Assembly: GCA_016219965.1 (NCBI GenBank)
Contig: JACRJM010000003.1
Location: 442,299-506,298 of the forward strand
Direction of reading: 5' to 3'
DNA length: 64,000 bases
DNA from: Candidatus Schekmanbacteria bacterium
Lineage (GTDB): Bacteria; Schekmanbacteria; GWA2-38-11; J061
Under the pieces are notes generated by a model. That model was given only the letters and a program-made list of their open reading frames with translations. It was not told the origin of the DNA and searched no databases. Positions 39,445 through 46,939 of the stretch are shown here, in pieces (within the stretch, counting starts at the first letter, position 1; every line of letters begins with the position of its first letter). The position numbers and the translations under genes were made by a program.

Positions 39445-39678
39445 ATGTCCAAGCATCGTGATAACTTTTTAAAAAGGTTTGGGAACCGGATCAGAATAAT
39501 CCGGCAAAAAAAGAATCTTTCGCAAGAAGAATTAGCTCAAATCGCAGGTCTTGACCGTACTTATATGGGTGGGATTGAGCGTGGAGAGCGAAACATTGGT
39601 CTATTAAACGTCAAGAAGCTAGCTGATGCTTTAAAGATTACTCCAAAGGATCTCTTTGACGATGACTTTCAACTCTGA
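39445..39678 (+). CDS. R-M controller (C) protein, XRE-type HTH
   Basis: A 77-residue single-domain HTH_3 protein: FGNRIRIIRQKKNLSQEELA, QIAGLDRTYMGGIERGERNI, LLNVKKLADALKITPKDLF. Size, sequence and place directly before a restriction gene match C proteins such as C.AhdI/C.PvuII, which time expression of the nuclease after the methylase. The gene overlaps the nuclease start by 17 bp. No ribosome site precedes its ATG, consistent with leaderless translation from the -10 at 39434. Confidence 0.85.
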   Translation: MSKHRDNFLKRFGNRIRIIRQKKNLSQEELAQIAGLDRTYMGGIERGERNIGLLNVKKLADALKITPKDLFDDDFQL

Positions 39679-40843
39679 TTACCTCATTCGATTACTCCTA
39701 CGACTTAAACTCTTTCGAGAGGAGGCTAGCCTTTCACCAGCGGAAGTAGAGAAACGGCTAATCCTTGGACCCGGATGGGTGAACTCAATAGAGAATGGGA
39801 AAATTATTCCAAGCCTCGATGTGATTGCATCCTTTTTGTCAGTTTATGGCAAGTCGCTCTCTGATCTTGCTGTGGGAGCTCGTGGCAGTGTTCCAACAAT
39901 TCATAGATCAATTACTGCAGAAGCAGCAGGAGCAGATATTCTGATCCACTTTGCTTATGCCAAGCATGATGCAACCTATACTTTAGTTGGTGCCACTGTC
40001 GATCAGTTTAACGAAGTAGTCTTAACCCTCCGCGATGGGTTAGCACAACTCAGACAATTAAACGTCAGCGAAGATGATGACCGTGCCAAGACAATTAAAA
40101 CGGAGAGTGTTGCAAATGCATTTCTGAAAGCTGTTCAAATTTGGCCGACAGCGAATCCCTCGGATATTTGGTGGTTTCTATTGTATCGAGCATATTGTGA
40201 CCAGTACAACCATCCATCCGAGCACTTTAGACTCGACTTCACACAAAGCTGGAAACGAACTGGTGGATGGGCGCTTGAGAGGATTCTTGAGCGTCATTAT
40301 GCCCCGACTCTTGCACGGCACGGCATTAACCTCATCATAGCTGATTTTGAACGCAAAACTAGTTTGTTACAATGTCTAGACGTAGGTCATCGTCTTGAAG
40401 CTGACAAAATTGATGTCCTCTTGACTGTTGGAAATGGGACCAATGAAAAGATCATTGGTGTTGTCCATGTTAAGGCCAGTTTCGCCGAACGCCGAACTGA
40501 TGATGTCCCAATGAGTCAAGCGCTAGTCAAAGCTGGTTACATCTCGCCTTTATGGACAATGGACTGTAAAAGTATGCCTTCGGCTAAGCCACACAATAGA
40601 GGAGAACTAGGTACAGTTTTTTTTGGTAAGGGAAAAGACGCGCGGAGTGCTAAGAGAAAAGACATCGAAGACGATGCATTTTTCTCTGCTTGTTTCTCCT
40701 ACAATAAAAACACCGTCCCCACACCGCCTAAATTTAAAGCTAAAGCACGTATCCATGTATGCAACTTTTCAAATACGAACGATGCATTTGTAAATTTTAT
40801 CCTTGCAGAACGGGAAAGAGTTAGAAAAAAGCTTGCTGTTTAA
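39662..40843 (+). CDS. Type II restriction endonuclease, BsaWI-like, with N-terminal HTH
   Basis: A 393-residue protein. Residues about 12-62 form an XRE-like HTH (LKLFREEASLSPAEVEKRLI, GWVNSIENGKIIPSLDVIAS). From about residue 145 a BsaWI/CCGG-family nuclease pattern appears: SVANAFLKAV, SWKRTGGWALERILERHY, then DKIDVLLTVGN and VHVKASFAERRTDDV, compatible with a PD-(D/E)XK core (D...V-K) and the RXXXD loop. The site would be a CCGG-containing sequence, by analogy only. Start ATG 39662 (TTG 39656 possible). It converges on the methylase with a 23-bp overlap. G+C and codon use look like neighbouring accessory genes. Confidence 0.72.
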   Translation: MTFNSDYLIRLLLRLKLFREEASLSPAEVEKRLILGPGWVNSIENGKIIPSLDVIASFLSVYGKSLSDLAVGARGSVPTIHRSITAEAAGADILIHFAYAKHDATYTLVGATVDQFNEVVLTLRDGLAQLRQLNVSEDDDRAKTIKTESVANAFLKAVQIWPTANPSDIWWFLLYRAYCDQYNHPSEHFRLDFTQSWKRTGGWALERILERHYAPTLARHGINLIIADFERKTSLLQCLDVGHRLEADKIDVLLTVGNGTNEKIIGVVHVKASFAERRTDDVPMSQALVKAGYISPLWTMDCKSMPSAKPHNRGELGTVFFGKGKDARSAKRKDIEDDAFFSACFSYNKNTVPTPPKFKAKARIHVCNFSNTNDAFVNFILAERERVRKKLAV

Positions 40844-41690
40844 TCTCACCCACTTGAATAAGTCTTTGGTTTGAGGCGTCGACATGTTGCGGGTCAATTT
40901 CAAACCCAATATAAGAACAACCAAGACGAATTGCAGCCATGCCAGTAGTGCCTGATCCAGAAAATGGATCAAGTACTACAACGTCCTTTCCAGCAATTCC
41001 GTAAGCATAAATACAACGTAAAGGCAACTCTTCTGGAAAACGGGAGAAGTGCTTTACCCCATCGATCTTTTCATTGGCAAATTCCCAGACACTTTTTATT
41101 GGAGGGGAAACACGAAAGTTATGCCTTTCGTTCTTTGTCAATAAATAGATTGGTTCATGATAACGGTGTGGGCGCCTACATCTTCCTTCAGGCATTGGAT
41201 TGCGCTTTTGCCAAATAACTTCTCCCCGGAAAAGATAACCGGCATTTGATAGAGAGATTACTAAGCGATACGGCAAGGCTAGGAGATTGCCATACTGCAA
41301 CCAGCCAACATTTTTTTCTATAAATGCCTTTCGGTTTATTCGCGGCTTGATATATGCCGCGTTGTTAGCTGCAAGTCCTGATTTATCCGCACCAAGAGAA
41401 CTGTATTGTCTGTCATCCTCTCGCCAATTTACTGGGGTGTTGTAGGCATCACCAATATTAATCCATATAATCCCCTGAGGTTTCATCTTAGCCAGCATAC
41501 TAGTAAAAACATTTACTAAAAAAGCCAGATAATCCCTCGGGTCTTCCTCAACTCCTGTGCCAGAAGAGTGCCGTTGTCCCCAATACGGAGGGCTAGTGAC
41601 CAACACATCAATTGATTCCTTTGGCAACTGTGAAATTAATTCTAAACAATCGCCTAAATAGACTTTATTAAGTGCAAATGGTCCGAGCAT
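40821..41690 (-). CDS. Type II DNA methyltransferase, beta group (probably N4-cytosine)
   Basis: A 289-residue methylase. TSPPYW at residues 32-37 (motif IV; the SPPY form is usual for N4-cytosine enzymes) precedes DPFSGSGTTGMAA near residue 250 (motif I, AdoMet binding), so the order is beta type. GSSYIGFEIDPQHVD-like motif II follows (CSYIGFEIDP). It protects the sites cut by the adjacent nuclease. I place the start at the ATG 41690 because GGGAGGAA lies 6 nt upstream; the frame is open to 41750 but without support. Its 3' end overlaps the nuclease 3' end by 23 bp. Confidence 0.9.
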   Translation of the reverse strand: MLGPFALNKVYLGDCLELISQLPKESIDVLVTSPPYWGQRHSSGTGVEEDPRDYLAFLVNVFTSMLAKMKPQGIIWINIGDAYNTPVNWREDDRQYSSLGADKSGLAANNAAYIKPRINRKAFIEKNVGWLQYGNLLALPYRLVISLSNAGYLFRGEVIWQKRNPMPEGRCRRPHRYHEPIYLLTKNERHNFRVSPPIKSVWEFANEKIDGVKHFSRFPEELPLRCIYAYGIAGKDVVVLDPFSGSGTTGMAAIRLGCSYIGFEIDPQHVDASNQRLIQVGEIKQQAFF

Positions 41691-41933
41691 TAATATTCCT
41701 CCCACAAAGATACTGATAGTCATCATAGCTATATGTCGCTTAGATTGCAAGTGTAAAATTTTTTTAAACGACCCCTAACAAACGGATGAATCAGTTTACA
41801 GGTTATTCTTGAACCGTTATGCACTATTGCTGTAGAATGCTTAACGATGTTTAAATCACTCGATATAGTTTTGCAAAGTAGAATAAATATAGAAAGAAAT
41901 GGTGCTCTATAATGCAAAAGGCAGAGCTTTCAG

Positions 41934-42833
41934 ATGCATGATATTGAAAATGAGTTGATAATTCCAGTCTATCTAAACCAACGCATAGTATTCGACATGA
42001 TCGCTATGCTTCAAGGTGGGATTGCCACTGTGACTAGAATAACATCCACGGAATCCTCTTTGGACAGTGATAAACAGAAGTACGGAGCAACTTTTGGACT
42101 TAACAAAGCGCTCTCCACACTTTTAAAAATAGACGTCTCAGGGAAAATGCAAAAACTAAAAGAAGATTCATTGGGGACTCAAACAAATGAAGAAAAGGTT
42201 CACACACCAGCATCAATGTTTCAAATGCTTCGCAGAAGTCTTGTTGCCGACAACAAGTTGATTTTTATAGATGATAAATACAAGCCAGAGATAAGACAGA
42301 TCGTAGAATTTACGGCACCATTGAGAAAGAACCCAATAATCCAGACCATGGATACATTTATTGGCTTTATGAAAATGGCCATTATGTTTTCACAAGATAC
42401 CCATCAACAGCAAAATAAGGCGCAAAAGCTCAAAACTCCAGATACAAACCAAATGGTCAAAACACAAATGGAACAATTTTTGGAAAACCTGAAGACTGGT
42501 GACACAGTAGATATCGTTACGGATCACTTAAGCTGCGATTTTAGGGTGGTCATAACGTTGGAGCGAGAGTTTCTCAATGACCCTACTATGTCCGATCTTG
42601 TGGATGGTCACTTTAATGTGCTTGGCAAAGTGATTAGAGTGATTAATGATGATAAAGATTCGATCAATCTGATAAGAAAGACAGCGCTTAGCGCTATGCC
42701 GGAAAAAATACTAAATGTTGCAATCGAAAACTTGTCAAAGTTGTCAACGAATCAGGGTTTCAAGATTCCTTCAATAGAACTAGAAGTAAAGGGGCCGGTC
42801 CTGCAGGTTTTGCCAATTGCCATCTTTTCATAG
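41934..42833 (+). CDS. DUF6414-like protein of unknown function
   Basis: A 299-residue soluble protein. The opening IIPVYLNQRIVFDMIAMLQG-G, an early serine-rich region with KYGATFGLNKALSTLLKIDV and KVHTPASMFQMLRRSLVADN resembles DUF6414 family proteins as I know them. No function is established. The middle carries a glutamine-rich stretch (HQQQNKAQ). It follows the R-M locus and is divergent from the methylase, so a defence role is possible but unproven. No signal peptide or membrane segment. Confidence 0.6.
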   Translation: MHDIENELIIPVYLNQRIVFDMIAMLQGGIATVTRITSTESSLDSDKQKYGATFGLNKALSTLLKIDVSGKMQKLKEDSLGTQTNEEKVHTPASMFQMLRRSLVADNKLIFIDDKYKPEIRQIVEFTAPLRKNPIIQTMDTFIGFMKMAIMFSQDTHQQQNKAQKLKTPDTNQMVKTQMEQFLENLKTGDTVDIVTDHLSCDFRVVITLEREFLNDPTMSDLVDGHFNVLGKVIRVINDDKDSINLIRKTALSAMPEKILNVAIENLSKLSTNQGFKIPSIELEVKGPVLQVLPIAIFS

Positions 42834-42860
42834 AAAGATAAAGCAGAGAATAGATATTCG

Positions 42861-43538
42861 ATGGAAAAAAGTATGAAGAAAAAAACATTGTTGAGTTGGA
42901 GCAGCGGAAAGGACAGCGCATGGGCGCTTCATATCCTTAGACAAGACCCACTGATTGAAATTCTAGGTCTGTTCTCAGTGATGAACGAGAAGTACAACCG
43001 CGTGACCATGCACGCCACAAGGCTGGAAATGCTTGAGCGTCAGGCAAAGGGCGTAGCTCTGCCGCTTCAAACTCTCTTTATTCCAGATCCATGCACAAAC
43101 GAGCAGTACAGTGAAGTTATGCAGAACTTCGTCGCGGAGTCTGCTAAAAAAGGGATTCAATGTATGTCATTCGGCGACCTATTCCTTGAGGATGTTAGAC
43201 AGTATCGGGAAGCTCAATTGAAAGGGACCGGGATTGAACCAATTTTCCCATTATGGGGAATACCAACCGGAGAACTTGCAGAGCAGATGCTCTCGGCTGG
43301 TTTGGACGCATATATCAGCTGTGTTGACCTTAAGAAACTGCCATCACATTTTGCCGGACAGAAATTGACAAGAGAATTGATTGCGGAATTTCCTCAAGGG
43401 AGCGACCCATGTGGAGAAAATGGGGAAATTCACACAGTCGCTGTGGGCGGCCCAATGTTTCTAAGAACGATCCCGGTCAGTGTTGGTGAGACTATTGAAC
43501 GGGATGGTTTTGCATTTGCAGACATCATCCCCATTTGA
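42861..43538 (+). CDS. DUF71 / diphthine-ammonia-ligase-like ATP-binding protein
   Basis: A 225-residue PP-loop ATPase of the adenine-nucleotide alpha-hydrolase (DUF71) family. The PP-loop is LSWSSGKDSAWALHIL, followed by the family blocks MHATRLEMLERQAKGVALPL, MSFGDLFLEDVRQYREAQLK and PLWGIPTGELAEQMLSAGLD-AYISCVDL, ending GENGEIHTVAVGGPMF. Eukaryotic relatives amidate diphthine; bacterial members have unknown substrates, perhaps a tRNA or cofactor amidation. The ATG at 42873 (MKKKTLLSW) is an alternative start. It stands 28 bp after the DUF6414-like gene. Confidence 0.85.
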   Translation: MEKSMKKKTLLSWSSGKDSAWALHILRQDPLIEILGLFSVMNEKYNRVTMHATRLEMLERQAKGVALPLQTLFIPDPCTNEQYSEVMQNFVAESAKKGIQCMSFGDLFLEDVRQYREAQLKGTGIEPIFPLWGIPTGELAEQMLSAGLDAYISCVDLKKLPSHFAGQKLTRELIAEFPQGSDPCGENGEIHTVAVGGPMFLRTIPVSVGETIERDGFAFADIIPI

Positions 43539-43657
43539 GATAGGTAGTTTGCTTTTTCTAATCTCCCCATACCCCTCTTTTAGAAAGAGTGGATCTGAAA
43601 AATAAAAGCAGGACAATGAGCATATCAATAATGGCATTGTTAATGTTCGCAAGATGC

Positions 43658-43686
43658 TTGACGGTGCGCAAATCGCCCTATATAAT
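43658..43686 (+). promoter_or_regulatory. Near-consensus promoter for the desaturase, twin 1
   Basis: TTGACG (43658-43663), exactly 17 nt, TATAAT (43681-43686). The spacer contains CAAATCGCC, also present in twin 2 at 44808. A possible operator overlaps the spacer. It lies 88 nt before the desaturase ATG; the gap 43539-43773 also has a weak CTCTTTTAGAAAGAG hairpin. Confidence 0.75.
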
Positions 43687-43773
43687 TTTGTTAGGTATAG
43701 AGTAAGAATGAAATAGGTATTGCTTAAAATATTCGACGAGAGAGTCGTCGTGCTTCTATGCGGGAGGTGCGAT

Positions 43774-44811
43774 ATGGTTGAGGATACAGGCGGTGCGCCT
43801 GAGGAACTGACAATAAATTCTTTGCGTAAATCGTTGTCGCAGTATGGCAAACCAGACTTGCGAAAAACGATTATACAGATCATCACAAGCTTTACCCCCT
43901 ACATTGCATTGTGGGTTATCCTTGTTTATATGGTCGATCAAAAGTATCCATTGATGGTGATTTTCCCGCTCATTGTAATCGCATCTCTTTTTATGGGGCG
44001 CATATTTATTCTTCTTCACGACTGCTCGCACAATTCATTTTTTGAATCACGGCAGGCAAATAGAAACCTTGGTTATGTGGCAGGCATATTGACCTTTACC
44101 CCATTTACATACTGGCAGTATAATCATCTTGTCCATCATGGCACTTATGCGGATCTGGATAAAAGAGGGGTCGGGGATATCTGGACAATAACGGTTGAAG
44201 AGTATTGGGCAGCTTCTAAGATGGAGCGATTTTCCTACAGGTTTTATCGCCATCCTTTGGTTTTCCTCGGAATCGGTCCGGGGTACACTTTTTTGATTAC
44301 CCAGCGATACCTGCACCAATGGAATGGGAAGAACGAGCGTTTCAGTATGGAGTTTACCAATTTGATTATTTTGCTGATAGTTTTGACAGCCACCCTGACA
44401 ATAGGGTTAAAAACTTATCTCCTGATTCAAGTGCCAATAATGCTGATCGGCGGGGCTCTCGGTGTATGGCTGTTCTACGTTCAACATCAGTTCGATGGAG
44501 TGTATTGGTCCCGTCATGCAGACTGGGACCCGCTGAAGGCTGCTTTTAGAGGAAGCTCATATTACAAACTGCCAAAAATACTTCAGTGGTTTACCGGAAG
44601 TATCGGACTGCATCATGTCCACCATGTTCTGCCAAAGATTCCAAACTATAAACTGCAACAATGCTATGATGAAACACCCATTATGCAGACCGTGAAGCCC
44701 ATTACCATCCGCAAAAGCCTCAAGTCCTTTTCTTTGAATTTATGGGATGAGAAAGAGGAGAAGCTTGTAAGTTTTAAGTCTTTGAAGCAACCCGCGTCGC
44801 AGAATTCTTGA
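43774..44811 (+). CDS. Membrane fatty acid desaturase (acyl-lipid type)
   Basis: A 345-residue integral-membrane di-iron desaturase. Three histidine boxes: HDCSH (residues 82-86), HLVHH (118-122) and the C-terminal HHVHH in IGLHHVHHVLPKIPNYKL, plus QHQFDGVYW. Four or so membrane segments surround them. It introduces double bonds into acyl chains of membrane lipids, using oxygen and electrons from ferredoxin or cytochrome b5-like donors. I start at the ATG 43774 with GGGAGG 6 nt upstream. Position specificity (delta-9/12/15) is unknown. It shares a promoter type with the next gene. Confidence 0.92.
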   Translation: MVEDTGGAPEELTINSLRKSLSQYGKPDLRKTIIQIITSFTPYIALWVILVYMVDQKYPLMVIFPLIVIASLFMGRIFILLHDCSHNSFFESRQANRNLGYVAGILTFTPFTYWQYNHLVHHGTYADLDKRGVGDIWTITVEEYWAASKMERFSYRFYRHPLVFLGIGPGYTFLITQRYLHQWNGKNERFSMEFTNLIILLIVLTATLTIGLKTYLLIQVPIMLIGGALGVWLFYVQHQFDGVYWSRHADWDPLKAAFRGSSYYKLPKILQWFTGSIGLHHVHHVLPKIPNYKLQQCYDETPIMQTVKPITIRKSLKSFSLNLWDEKEEKLVSFKSLKQPASQNS

Positions 44812-44836
44812 CGGTATCCAAATCGCCTCATATAAT
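44808..44836 (+). promoter_or_regulatory. Near-consensus promoter for the SDR gene, twin 2
   Basis: TTGACG (44808-44813), 17-nt spacer, TATAAT (44831-44836). The spacer is GTATCCAAATCGCCTCA, sharing CAAATCGCC with twin 1. The -35 overlaps the TGA stop of the desaturase. Confidence 0.75.
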
Positions 44837-44905
44837 CTCGCGAAATTTAGAATGTGTATAAAATCAATGTTGGCAGTTTAAGATTGTGAGTATTGTTGAG
44901 TCATT

Positions 44906-45622
44906 ATGAAAAATGCGATTATAGTCGGAGCATCGTCAGGAATTGGGAAAGAGCTTGCGCGATGCCTGGCTGAGAACGGCTATGGCGTAGGACTGGCAGC
45001 GCGTAGGATGAACCTGCTCAAGGAACTCTCTTGCGAGTTGTCCTCTCCGGTGTGGACCAAATCAGTTGACCTTACAGATCCGCAACAAGCGATGTCACAA
45101 TTGCGAGAATTGATTGCTGAGATGGGTGATGTCGAATTGTTTGTTATAAGCGCAGGGACAGGATTCCTCAATTCTGATTTGAATTGGGAGTACGAGCGAG
45201 ACACGATTGCGGTGAATGTTTCAGGTTTCTGCGCTGCTGTCAATGTTGCTATTTCGTATCTCAAGACACGGAAATCAGGACATCTTGTTGGGATTTCTTC
45301 AGTAGCAGCGCTGCGGGGAGATAGTGTTGCGCCTGCATACAGCGCATCAAAAGCATTCGTATCAAATTATCTGGACGGTGTGCGGCAGATGGTTCATAAG
45401 CGTCAGCTGCCAATTGTTGTTACCGATGTGCAGCCGGGTTTTGTAGATACTGCCATGGCAAAAGGCGACGGTCAGTTTTGGGTAGCCGCGCCGAGGAAGG
45501 CAGCTCAACAGATATTCGATGCAATCCGTAAGCGCAGGAAACATGTTTATGTCACAAAGAGGTGGCGGATCATTGCCTGGTTTCTAAGGTTCGCACCGGA
45601 TTGGCTTTATTATAGGCTGTAA
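44906..45622 (+). CDS. Short-chain dehydrogenase/reductase
   Basis: A 238-residue classical SDR. NAIIVGASSGIGKELARCLA binds NADP (arginine pair AARR follows), ISAGTGF is the NNAG-like motif in its divergent form, GISSVAALRG and the catalytic YSASKAFVSNYLDGVRQ (Tyr-X3-Lys) are present. A C-terminal hydrophobic end (WRIIAWFLRFAPDWLYYRL) suggests membrane association, as in reductases of lipids or sterols. The substrate is unknown. With the desaturase and the shared promoter type, a lipid-modifying role is likely. Confidence 0.9.
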   Translation: MKNAIIVGASSGIGKELARCLAENGYGVGLAARRMNLLKELSCELSSPVWTKSVDLTDPQQAMSQLRELIAEMGDVELFVISAGTGFLNSDLNWEYERDTIAVNVSGFCAAVNVAISYLKTRKSGHLVGISSVAALRGDSVAPAYSASKAFVSNYLDGVRQMVHKRQLPIVVTDVQPGFVDTAMAKGDGQFWVAAPRKAAQQIFDAIRKRRKHVYVTKRWRIIAWFLRFAPDWLYYRL

Positions 45623-45727
45623 TGAAAAATAAAATTGACAGGTCTATTTAAATTATATTTATTATAATTAAGCAGTTAATACATTTAAAAAAAATATTAT
45701 TTTGTTGACCTGCAATGACAAATGGCG

Positions 45728-45805
45728 TCGGATTTTTAGACACTTATTTATAAAATAAAACAATAGGTTAGCTGATTCAACTTTTATACTGTACGCTAAT
45801 CCGAC
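45728..45805. promoter_or_regulatory. Paired inverted 16-bp motif upstream of the sigma-54 promoter
   Basis: TGTCTAAAAATCCGAC read on the minus strand (45728-45743) and TGTACGCTAATCCGAC on the plus strand (45790-45805) share TGTNNNNNAATCCGAC in opposite orientation. They lie about 170 and 107 bp before the -24 element, the usual place for an enhancer-binding protein. Confidence 0.55.
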
Positions 45806-45911
45806 AGTATCAATATAGTATTCCTGAGATTATCAATGTTATTTTTAATAATTTTACAGATAAATTTTGATTTGAGTGTATTTATTTTAAAGAAAATAAG
45901 TTTTAAAAAAA

Positions 45912-45927
45912 TGGCACGTTTTTTGCG
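45912..45927 (+). promoter_or_regulatory. Sigma-54 (RpoN) -24/-12 promoter
   Basis: TGGCACGTTTTTTGCG fits TGGCACGNNNNTTGCW except for the last base, with exactly 10 bp between GG and GC. The transcript would begin near 45938, so the PEP-CTERM gene is under RpoN control. Confidence 0.72.
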
Positions 45928-45940
45928 TTCTTTTTATGGT

Positions 45941-46897
45941 ATGTTGGGGGAAAGACATATCAAAGTATACCTATTTGCGATTGCATTGTTTGTGGCAGTA
46001 TCAACAAATTCCAATGCCACATTACTTTGGGAATCTGACTATGGTAGCCTTGCACAGCAAGGTATTCCGGTTAGTGAAATTGGTGGTGTTGCAATAGGTG
46101 CAGCCAATTATAATATTGGATTTGATTTTCAGTTTTACGGCGAGACTTTTTCCAACCTATGGATAAATAGTCTTGGAACTGTTTCTTTTGGAGATTCAAA
46201 TCTAAGTTCAACTAATGAATCATTTCCTGCAGAACAGGACCTGGTAAATGTTATTAAGCAAAAACCACAACCGTATGAAAGAATGAAAATGATAGCTCCT
46301 CTTTGGGATTTCCTTCTCACAAATCCCGATGCAAAAGGGGATGGTTCGACTAATCCAGATACAGGGGTGTGGGCAAATTTGAGCGGAGCACCCGGTTCCC
46401 AAAAATTAGTTCTTACGTGGAATGATGTCTCTAATTTCAATTTAAGCGGTAATCCAACTCCATATTATGGCTCTAATACATTCCAGCTAATTCTTTTTGA
46501 AGGCAGCAATGACATAGTTATGAGTTATCTGAATCTTGACGGAGTGAAAAGCCCGGTGCATTCTGGAGGAACTTTATTTCCGGGATCAGGTAATTATGTA
46601 CCTAACGATTACAACGGAATCACTATTGGCGTTAATGCAGGGGATTTTCCAAATAGTTCATTAATTAGGGGAACAGAATATCTATATGGAGCTGTAGATA
46701 ATTCACAACTTCCTGAAAATAACTCTATTATTTTTAAGTACGATTCAAATTACTATGGGACCGGAATAGGCGGTTACACAGTTTCTATTTATGAACCTAC
46801 TTCTTCACCCGTCCCTGAGCCTTCAACACTATGGCTGATTGCTTCTTCAATAGTTGGCTATTTTCTTTATAGCTTCAAACGGTTAAAATCCCGCTAA
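45941..46897 (+). CDS. PEP-CTERM sorting-domain exported protein
   Basis: A secreted or surface protein ending in the PEP-CTERM signal: VPEPSTL, then a membrane segment (WLIASSIVGYFLYSF) and KRLKSR. EpsH/exosortase removes this tail. The N-terminal part has a signal peptide (VYLFAIALFVAVSTNSNA) and a nidogen-like beta domain: IGFDFQFYGETFSNLWINSL, GTVSFGDSNLS, IAPLWDFLL and FEGSNDIVMSYLNLDG. The frame is open to 45836, and ATGs lie at 45836 and 45911, but the RpoN promoter at 45912 starts RNA near 45938, so 45941 is the first usable ATG. The start is uncertain and perhaps leaderless. Likely role: biofilm/EPS-associated surface protein. Confidence 0.85.
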   Translation: MLGERHIKVYLFAIALFVAVSTNSNATLLWESDYGSLAQQGIPVSEIGGVAIGAANYNIGFDFQFYGETFSNLWINSLGTVSFGDSNLSSTNESFPAEQDLVNVIKQKPQPYERMKMIAPLWDFLLTNPDAKGDGSTNPDTGVWANLSGAPGSQKLVLTWNDVSNFNLSGNPTPYYGSNTFQLILFEGSNDIVMSYLNLDGVKSPVHSGGTLFPGSGNYVPNDYNGITIGVNAGDFPNSSLIRGTEYLYGAVDNSQLPENNSIIFKYDSNYYGTGIGGYTVSIYEPTSSPVPEPSTLWLIASSIVGYFLYSFKRLKSR

Positions 46898-46913
46898 AAA
46901 ATTTTCCGCACAT

Positions 46914-46939
46914 AAAGGGGTCAGGTCTTTACTTTTGAC
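46914..46939 (+). repeat. 26-bp interspersed repeat, copy B
   Basis: AAAGGGGTCAGGTCTTTA then CTTTTGAC. 24 of 26 bases match copy A at 29591. It supplies the last six codons and stop of the minus-strand iron-sulfur gene. Confidence 0.75.

Noticed and set aside
41729-41917. 62-codon frame upstream of the methylase on the minus strand
   Set aside because: No family, no ribosome site, and it lies in the AT-rich regulatory gap; it probably reflects chance.
43583-43615. CTCTTTTAGAAAGAG hairpin as a mobile element end
   Set aside because: Short 6-bp stem, no second copy seen in the window, no transposase nearby.
45836-45911. Upstream ATGs as the start of the PEP-CTERM protein
   Set aside because: They precede or overlap the sigma-54 promoter and would put a charged, hydrophobic stretch before the real signal peptide.
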